Of a DNA stretch of 5,127 nt, positions 1 to 5,127 are shown in pieces. This DNA is from Gemmatimonadaceae bacterium. GTDB taxonomy: Bacteria > Gemmatimonadota > Gemmatimonadetes > Gemmatimonadales > Gemmatimonadaceae. The notes beneath the pieces are model-generated. The model ran no database searches and was not told where the DNA came from. It saw nothing but the letters and a program-made list of their open reading frames with translations. A program made the translations under genes and the position numbers. How positions within the stretch are numbered: the first letter of the stretch is position 1; the number at the start of each line of letters is the position of its first letter. The DNA lies in assembly GCA_013361745.1 (NCBI GenBank), contig JABFXM010000059.1:1-5127 (forward strand), read 5' to 3'.

Positions 1-23
1 CCCATCCACAACTCGATTCCCCG

Positions 24-52
24 TCCCACGTCGAATCCCACGTCGCACGTGG
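24..52. repeat. Short direct and inverted repeats just after the last permease stop
   Basis: TCCCACGTCG occurs twice with a 12-nt period (24-33 and 36-45). CCACGT (38-43) and ACGTGG (47-52) form a 6-bp inverted repeat with a 3-nt loop, 2 nt beyond the stop of the gene at 55-1299. No T-run follows in the transcribed direction, so it is not a convincing intrinsic terminator. It may be chance in GC-rich DNA, or the edge of a longer intergenic structure cut off by the window. Confidence 0.4.
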
Positions 53-54
53 AA

Positions 55-1299
55 CTACTCGTACCGCAACGCCTCGATCGGATCCAGCCGCGCCGCGCGC
101 ATCGCCGGCAGCAGGCCGAACGCGATCCCGATCCCGACCGACACGCCGACTGCGATCATCGTCAGCATGAGCGGCGGCGACGCCTGGATGTTCATCGCCA
201 GCGTCGCGAGCTTGCCGAACCCGAGGCCGACGATGATCCCGATCACCCCGCCGACGCCGGTGAGCGTCGACGCCTCGACGAGGAACTGCAGCAGGATGTC
301 CGCGTTCGTCGCGCCCAGCGCCTTGCGCACTCCGATCTCGCGCGTCCGGCTCGTCACCGAGACCATCATGATCGCCATCACGCCGATCCCGCCCACCATC
401 AGCGCCACTCCCGAGAGCACGATCATCACGAGGAAGAAGACCCCGGTCAGCTTGTTGAACGTGTCGAGGATCTGGTCCTGGGTGATCATGTCGAAGCTGT
501 TGCGCTGGCCCGGACGCAGCGATCGGATCTCCCGCATCGCGACCGTCACCGCGTCCTGTGCATCGCCGACCGCGACCCCCGGACGCGGCTTCACGGCGAT
601 GAAGAGCGCGTTGAACTTGTCGATCACGAACGCGTGATCGGCGAAGAGATAGGGGATGACCGCGCCGACCTGCTGCCCCTGCGGTGCGAAGATGTTCTCC
701 GGCGGCGCGTAGATCCCGATCACTCGCGCCGGACGCCCGCCCAGCCGCACGATCTTGTCGATCGGGTTCATCTGCCCGAACAGCTTGCGCGCCACGTCGT
801 GGTCGATCACCGCGACCGGCGTTCCGCTCTTCAGCTCCGCCTTCGTGAACCAGCGGCCCTCGAGCAGCTGGCCCCCCTGGATCTCCGTGTACCGGTCGTC
901 CGCGGCCATGAACGTCATCTGCTGCGTGCGCGCACCCTGGTACTCGACGCGGCCGAACACCTGCGCCCAGATCGCCGCGTACGCGATCTCCGGGATCGCC
1001 GCGATGCGCTGCGCCTCCTCCGGCACGAGATCGGGGCGGTTCTTCGCCTCCCGCGGCAGGCGATTCGGGTTGACCGGTGTGCTCGAGAAATAGCGGATGA
1101 CGTAGAACGTCGTCGGGCCCGCGATCTCGATCGTGTGCACGATCTGCTCGCGGATCCCCTGGACGATCGCCGCCATCGCCATCACCGTCGCGACGCCGAT
1201 GACGACGCCGAGGATCGTCAGCGCCGAGCGGATCTTTCCCGCGCGCAGCGTGTCGAGCGCGATCGTGAGATTCTGGTCGAGCCGGTCGACGATCCGCAT
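55..1299 (-). CDS. MacB/FtsX-type ABC transporter permease, type A (fourth of four)
   Basis: Complete 414-residue inner-membrane permease without an ATPase domain. The cytoplasmic segment 1-24 (LTIALDTLRAGKIRSALTIL spans into TM1) precedes TM1 about 26-47. The periplasmic domain is about 48-283, TM2 about 285-313, the coupling segment SRTREIGVRKALGAT 317-331, TM3 about 335-366 and TM4 about 377-400, ending AARLDPIEALRYE. It pairs with the permease at 2628-3899 through AGPTTFYV, SLRPGQRNSFDMITQD, AIMM and the RYE terminus, but lacks that protein's cysteine segment. The usual Glu of TERTREIG is Ser317 here, the only one of the four with this change. It starts 7 nt after the type B stop and is the last gene in the window in the direction of transcription. 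Whether the operon continues beyond position 1 cannot be seen. Substrate unknown. Confidence 0.95.
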   Translation of the reverse strand: MRIVDRLDQNLTIALDTLRAGKIRSALTILGVVIGVATVMAMAAIVQGIREQIVHTIEIAGPTTFYVIRYFSSTPVNPNRLPREAKNRPDLVPEEAQRIAAIPEIAYAAIWAQVFGRVEYQGARTQQMTFMAADDRYTEIQGGQLLEGRWFTKAELKSGTPVAVIDHDVARKLFGQMNPIDKIVRLGGRPARVIGIYAPPENIFAPQGQQVGAVIPYLFADHAFVIDKFNALFIAVKPRPGVAVGDAQDAVTVAMREIRSLRPGQRNSFDMITQDQILDTFNKLTGVFFLVMIVLSGVALMVGGIGVMAIMMVSVTSRTREIGVRKALGATNADILLQFLVEASTLTGVGGVIGIIVGLGFGKLATLAMNIQASPPLMLTMIAVGVSVGIGIAFGLLPAMRAARLDPIEALRYE

Positions 1300-1304
1300 T
1301 CCGG

Positions 1305-1308
1305 CCCT
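1305..1308 (-). promoter_or_regulatory. Weak Shine-Dalgarno AGGG overlapping the upstream stop codon
   Basis: The minus-strand junction reads GAGTAGGGCCGGAATG. AGGG begins inside the TAG stop of the type B gene and lies 5 nt before the ATG of the gene at 55-1299. It mirrors the coupled junction of the first pair at 3897-3910, though the match to anti-SD is shorter. It supports the ATG at 1299 and suggests translational coupling within this pair. Confidence 0.5.
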
Positions 1309-2548
1309 ACTCGGCGCGCAGCGCGGTGATCGGGTCGAGCTTCGCCGCGCGCGACGCGGGATACACGCCGAACAGCACGCCGACGCCCGCGCCGAGTCCC
1401 ACGGCGAGCAGGATCGACCAGAGCGTGACGCGCGCGGGAAGGGGGGAGACCGCCGCGATCAGCATCGCGAACAGCCACCCGACGCCGACGCCGATCATCC
1501 CACCCATCGCCGCCAGCGCGACCGACTCCGCCAGGAACTGCTGCTGGATGTCGCGCGCCGTCGCGCCGACCGCCTTCCGGATCCCGATCTCGCGCGTCCG
1601 CTCCGTGACCGCCATCAGCATGATGTTCATGATCACGATCCCGCCGACGACGACGCCGATGGCGACCACCGCCGGGATCACGCTGAAGAGCACCTTCGTG
1701 AGCTGTTCCCAGAAGGCGATGAGCGCGTCGGCGGTCTCCACCGAGAAATCGTTCTCCTGCGACGGCCGCAGCCGGTGGGCGATGCGCATCGCCTCCTCGG
1801 CGCGCTGCATCGCGCCGGCGACGTCCTTCGCCTCGCGCATCTTCACCGAGATCGTGTTCGTGCTGCGCCGGCCGTACATCATCTCGAACTGCGTGATCGG
1901 GATCATCACGAATCCGTCGAACGACTGGCCGAGCACGCGCCCCTTCTTCGCGACGACGCCGACGACGTTGAACAGGGATCCGCCGATGCGCATGTCCTTG
2001 CCGACGGGGTCGACGCCCTCGAAGAGCTTGTCCGCGACGTCGGCGCCGACGATCGCCACCGGACGCTTCTCGCGGACATCGAGATCGCTCAGCGGGCGCC
2101 CGCCGCTGAACTTGTAGTCCTGCACCACCTGATAGTCCGCGGTCACGCCGAACACGGGGATGCCGTCCTGCTCGCGCTCGCGCCAGACGATGTCCGCCGT
2201 CGGCGTCGGCCACCCGGACTGCAGGCTGACCGCCTGCGCGTCGGGGATCGCGGCGCGCACCGCCCGTGCGTCCGTCGGCGTGATCTTCGGTCGCCGCGCG
2301 AGGCGCCGGAACACCTCGTCGTCGATGAGCCCGACCTGGATCGGAAACCGCCGCACCTGGAAGGCGTTCGACCCGATCACCGCGTTCGCCAGGTTCTCGC
2401 GAACGTACGCGTTCATCCCCTGGATGATTGCGACCACCGCGACGAGGAAGGTCACGGAGACGATGATGCCGAGCAGGGTGAAGAACGACCGCAGCTTGTT
2501 CGCGCGGATCTGCTCGAGCGCGCTGGCGACGACGTCGGCGTTGCGCAT
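1307..2548 (-). CDS. MacB/FtsX-type ABC transporter permease, type B (third of four)
   Basis: Complete 413-residue inner-membrane permease without an ATPase domain. The N-terminal helix 5-20 (ASALEQIRANKLRS) leads into TM1 about 22-45. A periplasmic MacB-like domain spans about 46-283. TM2 is about 285-313, the coupling segment TERTREIGIRKAVGAT 315-330, TM3 about 334-366 and TM4 about 373-398, ending AAKLDPITALRAE. It aligns over its whole length with the permease at 3903-5127: FxVRRFP/FTVKRFP after TM1, VGVVAKKG...GQSFD, MNIML and GVYPASRA. It is therefore the second copy of the type B subunit. The ATG at 2548 gives an N-terminus like its paralogues, but the preceding bases (CGTTCATCCCC) show no purine-rich ribosome site, unlike the neighbours. 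It follows a 79-nt spacer with a strong hairpin and ends 7 nt before the next gene. No cysteine is present. Substrate unknown. Confidence 0.95.
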   Translation of the reverse strand: MRNADVVASALEQIRANKLRSFFTLLGIIVSVTFLVAVVAIIQGMNAYVRENLANAVIGSNAFQVRRFPIQVGLIDDEVFRRLARRPKITPTDARAVRAAIPDAQAVSLQSGWPTPTADIVWREREQDGIPVFGVTADYQVVQDYKFSGGRPLSDLDVREKRPVAIVGADVADKLFEGVDPVGKDMRIGGSLFNVVGVVAKKGRVLGQSFDGFVMIPITQFEMMYGRRSTNTISVKMREAKDVAGAMQRAEEAMRIAHRLRPSQENDFSVETADALIAFWEQLTKVLFSVIPAVVAIGVVVGGIVIMNIMLMAVTERTREIGIRKAVGATARDIQQQFLAESVALAAMGGMIGVGVGWLFAMLIAAVSPLPARVTLWSILLAVGLGAGVGVLFGVYPASRAAKLDPITALRAE

Positions 2549-2566
2549 GGGGATGAACGATACGAA

Positions 2567-2599
2567 GGGGGCCGCCGGTGCGCATCTCCGGCGGCCCCC
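2567..2599 (-). terminator. Perfect 12-bp GC hairpin between the two permease pairs (terminator-like or attenuator)
   Basis: Plus-strand arms GGGGGCCGCCGG (2567-2578) and CCGGCGGCCCCC (2588-2599) are exact reverse complements around a 9-nt loop, TGCGCATCT. In the transcribed (minus) direction the stem is followed by TTCGTATCGTTC, which is only half T, so it is a poor intrinsic terminator as it stands. It lies 29 nt past the stop of the type A gene at 2628-3899 and ends 18 nt before the next ATG. Partial termination, protection of the upstream mRNA 3' end, or control of initiation on the downstream gene are all possible. Full termination is unlikely, because no room for a recognisable promoter remains before the next gene. 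The structure is certain; the role is inferred. Confidence 0.45.
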
Positions 2600-2627
2600 C
2601 GCGAACGACTCTCGTACAGTCGCGGCG

Positions 2628-3899
2628 CTACTCGTAGCGCAGCGCGATCACGGGGTCGAGCCGTGCCGCGCGGAAGGCGGGGACGATCCCGAACACCACC
2701 CCGGTGACGACGCTCCCCAGGACCGCCGCGAGGATCGCGCTCGCCGGGATGTCCGCCGGGATCGGCGTCGCCGAGCGGATCAGCGCCGTCAGCGCCGCGC
2801 CGATGAGGAAGCCCGTCATCGCGCCGACGCCCGTCAGCGTCACCGCCTCGACGAGGAACTGCCAGAGGATCGTCCAGCGCGTCGCGCCGAGCGCCTTCCG
2901 GACGCCGATCTCGCGCGTCCGCTCCGTCACGCTGATCATCATGATCGCGATCACGCCGACGCCGCCGACGAGCACCCCGACCGCGGAGATCGCGATCATG
3001 ATCACGAAGAAGGTGCCGAAGAAGCCGTTGTACACCTCCATCAGGCGATCCTGCGTCACCACGGCGAAGGTGTTGTCCTGCCCCGGCCGCAGCCCGCGCA
3101 TCGAGCGCAGCGTCGCCGTGACGTCGTCCATCGCCTCGACCTGCTTCACGTCGGCGCGTGGCTTGACGGTGAAGTCCACCCAGCGCATCGACATCTGCAG
3201 GTGCCGGCGTCCCGTCTCGAGCGGGATGATCCCCGTCGGCGAGTCGCCGCTCTGCGCCGAGCCCGGCTTGCCGAGGAAGCTCGCCGTGTAGTGGTAGACG
3301 CCGATCACCTCGAACGGCTGGCCGTTGATGTCGACCGACTTGTCGAGCGGATCGCTGTCCCCGAAAAGCGCCTTCGAGGCGTTCTCGTTGAGGATGATGA
3401 CGCGCGCCGCGGCGGCCGCCTCCTGCGTCGTGAAGCTGCGGCCGGGGTAGATGTCACCGCCATCGACCTCCGTCCAGTTCGGCGTGTACGCGTCGATCCC
3501 GACGTTCGCGAGCTCGCGATCCTTGTAGCGCACCTTCTCCCGGTCGGGCGAGTGCGCGGCCGCCGCCTTGATCGTCGGCAGCCGGTTGAGCGCCTCCTGC
3601 TCGCGGACGGTGAGCGGGGGGTTGCGCCGCCATGGGCAGGTCTCGTCGGTTCCGTCGCAGACATTGCCGAGCGAGATCGGGCGCTTGTAGACGTAGAACG
3701 ACGTCGGGCCCGCCGACTCGAGATCCTTCGCGACGCTGGCGTTGATCCCGTGCACCGCCGCCGACATCGCTACGACGACGAAGACGCCGACGGCGACGCC
3801 CATGATGGTCAGCCCGGCGCGCACCTTGTTCGCGCGCATCGCGTCGATCGCGATCCAGACGCCTTCCCGCATGTTGGTGACCACCGATCGCAGCGCCAT
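2628..3899 (-). CDS. MacB/FtsX-type ABC transporter permease, type A (second of four), with periplasmic CX6C
   Basis: Complete 423-residue inner-membrane permease without an ATPase domain. It has a cytoplasmic amphipathic segment 1-27 (IAIDAMRANKVRAGLTIMG begins the FtsX/MacB signature), TM1 about 28-50, a periplasmic domain about 51-290, TM2 about 293-323, the coupling segment TERTREIGVRKALGAT 325-340, TM3 about 344-374 and TM4 about 383-409, ending AARLDPVIALRYE. Type A marks shared with the gene at 55-1299 are AGPTSFYV, LRPGQ.N.F..(I/V)TQD and AIMM where canonical MacB proteins have NIML. A short segment at 79-92 (NVCDGTDETCPWRR) carries Cys81 and Cys88. These are the only cysteines seen in the four proteins and could form a periplasmic disulfide. 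The ATG is set by the AGGAG 6 nt upstream and by N-terminal match to its paralogues. It is probably the heterodimer partner of the permease encoded just upstream. Substrate unknown. Confidence 0.95.
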   Translation of the reverse strand: MALRSVVTNMREGVWIAIDAMRANKVRAGLTIMGVAVGVFVVVAMSAAVHGINASVAKDLESAGPTSFYVYKRPISLGNVCDGTDETCPWRRNPPLTVREQEALNRLPTIKAAAAHSPDREKVRYKDRELANVGIDAYTPNWTEVDGGDIYPGRSFTTQEAAAAARVIILNENASKALFGDSDPLDKSVDINGQPFEVIGVYHYTASFLGKPGSAQSGDSPTGIIPLETGRRHLQMSMRWVDFTVKPRADVKQVEAMDDVTATLRSMRGLRPGQDNTFAVVTQDRLMEVYNGFFGTFFVIMIAISAVGVLVGGVGVIAIMMISVTERTREIGVRKALGATRWTILWQFLVEAVTLTGVGAMTGFLIGAALTALIRSATPIPADIPASAILAAVLGSVVTGVVFGIVPAFRAARLDPVIALRYE

Positions 3900-3902
3900 G
3901 AG

Positions 3903-5127
3903 CTACTCCTGCCGCAGCGCGGCGATGGGGTCCAGGCGCGACGCGCGACTGGCGGGATACACGCCGGCCACCACGCCGACGACCGTGCCGAGCAGCGTCG
4001 CCATGATCACCGACCAGAGCGCGACGTGCGTCGGCAACGGGGAGACCTTCGAGACGAGGACGGCGATCCCCGCGCCCCCGAGGATGCCGACGACGGCGCC
4101 CATCGTGCTCAGCGTCGCCGCTTCGACGAGGAACTGGCTCAGGATGTCGCGCCGCTTCGCGCCGAGCGCCTTCCGGATGCCGATCTCGCGCGTCCGTTCC
4201 GCCACCGCGACCAGCATGATGTTCATGATCACGAGCCCGCCGACGATCAGCCCGATCGCGGGCAGCGCGGTGCCGGCGACGATCATCATCTTCTTGATCT
4301 TCATGAAGAAGGTGAGCGCCGAGGCGGATGTCTCCATCGCGAAGTTGTCCGGCTGCCCCGGGTGCAGCTTGCGGTGCCCGCGCATCACCTCGCGCACCTG
4401 CTCCATCGCGTCGTCCATCGCGAGCGCCGTCGGCGACTGGACGATGATCCCGTCGATGTCCCCCTTCGGGTTCGTCAGTCGGTGCAGTGGCGACTTGTAC
4501 GGCGCGATGACGATCTTGTCGAGCGAGAGCCCGAAGAGCGTCCCCTGTTTCGCGATCACGCCGACGATGGTGTACGGGATCCCCCCGATCCTCAGCTCGC
4601 GCCCGAGGGGATCGAGGTTGGGAAAGAAGTACGACGCGACCTCGCTGCCGATCACCATCGAGGCCGTCCCCATCTGCAGCTCCTGCTGCGTGAAGGTCCG
4701 CCCGCTGGTGAGGTCGTAGTGCTTGATCGTGAAGTAGTCGCCGTCGACCGCGTGCGCCTCGACCTGGCGCACCCGCGCGAACGGCGACTGCGCGCGCACG
4801 TTGTCCTGGCTCTCGACGGCGTAGCGCGTCCCGGTCGGCAGGACCGAGGTGACCATGTCGAGATCGGAGTAGTAGACGCGCGGCCGCCGCTGCCACTCAC
4901 GCCACATCTCCTCGGTCACGTTGTTGTTGAACCAGGGGAAGCGCTTCACGGTGAAGGTGTTCACGCCGAGCAACCGCCCGGCGAAATCCTCCTCCATGTA
5001 CTTGCTCATCCCCTCCACGATCGACACGACCGCGATGAGGAACATCACGCCGATCGTGACGCCGAGCAGCGTGAAGCTGCTCCTCAGCTTCTGCTCCCGG
5101 ATGGTCGCCAGCGCGAGTCGGACTGCT
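3903..5127 (-). CDS. MacB/FtsX-type ABC transporter permease, type B (first of four, 5'-partial)
   Basis: Membrane subunit of a MacB-like ABC transporter, lacking any nucleotide-binding domain. The reading frame stays open to the window edge: 26 codons upstream of the first in-frame GTG/ATG (5048/5045) encode AVRLALATIREQKLRSSFTL and the start of TM1. These match the N-termini of the three neighbours, so the true start lies just outside the window, probably within about 5-12 codons. The 407 visible residues (numbered from the edge) comprise the cytoplasmic helix 1-15, TM1 about 17-39, a periplasmic MacB-like domain about 40-275, TM2 about 280-306, the coupling segment AERTREIGIRKALGA 309-323, TM3 about 330-358 and TM4 about 367-392, ending PASRASRLDPIAALRQE. 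Subtype marks shared with the gene at 1307-2548 are MNIML, VGVIAKQG...GLSLD and GVYPASRA. The TAG stop lies 3 nt before the next start. Family assignment is firm; substrate is unknown. Confidence 0.93.
   Translation of the reverse strand, partial: AVRLALATIREQKLRSSFTLLGVTIGVMFLIAVVSIVEGMSKYMEEDFAGRLLGVNTFTVKRFPWFNNNVTEEMWREWQRRPRVYYSDLDMVTSVLPTGTRYAVESQDNVRAQSPFARVRQVEAHAVDGDYFTIKHYDLTSGRTFTQQELQMGTASMVIGSEVASYFFPNLDPLGRELRIGGIPYTIVGVIAKQGTLFGLSLDKIVIAPYKSPLHRLTNPKGDIDGIIVQSPTALAMDDAMEQVREVMRGHRKLHPGQPDNFAMETSASALTFFMKIKKMMIVAGTALPAIGLIVGGLVIMNIMLVAVAERTREIGIRKALGAKRRDILSQFLVEAATLSTMGAVVGILGGAGIAVLVSKVSPLPTHVALWSVIMATLLGTVVGVVAGVYPASRASRLDPIAALRQE
3906..3910 (-). promoter_or_regulatory. Shine-Dalgarno AGGAG inside the end of the upstream permease gene
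   Basis: On the minus strand the junction reads CAGGAGTAGCTCATG. AGGAG, formed by the last two codons (CAG GAG) of the upstream permease, lies 6 nt before the ATG of the gene at 2628-3899. The stop codon falls between the site and the start. A ribosome terminating on the first gene is thus placed to restart on the second, which implies translational coupling. This also supports the ATG at 3899 as the start. Confidence 0.75.

Noticed and set aside
49..1329. Long plus-strand open frame (426 codons) opposite the last permease
   Set aside because: Its product is dominated by Arg, Asp and His with no domain or membrane pattern, as expected for the antisense of GC-rich coding DNA. The minus-strand frame has clear family motifs.
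1218..2585. Minus-strand open frame of 455 codons starting with the ATG in the hairpin loop
   Set aside because: It is out of frame with the type B permease over the whole gene and is Arg/Gly/Ala-rich without motifs. The GGAG upstream directly abuts the ATG, which is poor spacing. It is most likely a GC-driven shadow frame.
2567..2599. Hairpin as a bidirectional terminator or the terminus of a mobile element
   Set aside because: On the plus strand the stem is followed by CGCGAACGACT with no T-run. There are no flanking target-site duplications or transposase remains.
2549..2627. Separate promoter for the second permease pair
   Set aside because: The spacer is GC-rich and mostly taken up by the hairpin; I see no convincing -35/-10 pair, so read-through from the first pair is more likely.
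1133..2707. Plus-strand open frame of 524 codons crossing two permease genes
   Set aside because: It spans two genes and the spacer and gives an Arg/Asp/His-rich low-complexity product. It is an antisense shadow.
3454..4896. Minus-strand open frame of 480 codons across the junction of the first two permeases
   Set aside because: It is an alternate frame of two genes with strong FtsX motifs; its own product is Arg/Ala/Gly-rich and featureless.

Overview
This 5.1 kb window is GC-rich and almost wholly coding. It holds four consecutive genes, all on the minus strand, each encoding an integral-membrane permease of the MacB/FtsX type: an N-terminal cytoplasmic helix and TM1, a large periplasmic domain of roughly 240 residues, then a C-terminal FtsX module with three TM helices and an (E/S)RTREIG coupling segment. 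No ATPase, tRNA, rRNA, mobile element or CRISPR array is visible. The strong G/C third-position bias and the run of stand-alone MacB-like permeases would fit a high-GC, diderm soil-type bacterium such as Gemmatimonadota or Acidobacteriota. That placement is a weak inference; nothing in the window fixes the taxon.

Layout in transcription order (right to left): permease 1 (3903 to beyond 5127, 5' end cut off by the window edge), permease 2 (2628-3899), a 79-nt spacer holding a perfect 12-bp GC hairpin (2567-2599), permease 3 (1307-2548), permease 4 (55-1299), then 54 nt of non-coding DNA with a small inverted repeat and a 10-bp direct repeat. Inside each pair the genes almost touch (3-nt and 7-nt gaps), and the ribosome-binding sequence of the second gene lies in or across the end of the first.

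The four proteins fall into two subtypes in strict alternation. Type B (permeases 1 and 3) has MNIML before the coupling segment, a VGVxAKxG...GxSxD motif late in the periplasmic domain, and GVYPASRA near the C-terminus. Type A (permeases 2 and 4) has AGPT(S/T)FYV after TM1, AIMM in place of NIML, and ends in RYE. The window therefore reads as B-A | B-A, a tandem duplication of a two-gene unit. The simplest model is that each B-A pair forms a heterodimeric permease that uses an ATP-binding subunit encoded elsewhere, probably with a periplasmic adaptor, to export or extract a substrate at the inner membrane. The substrate cannot be read from the sequence.
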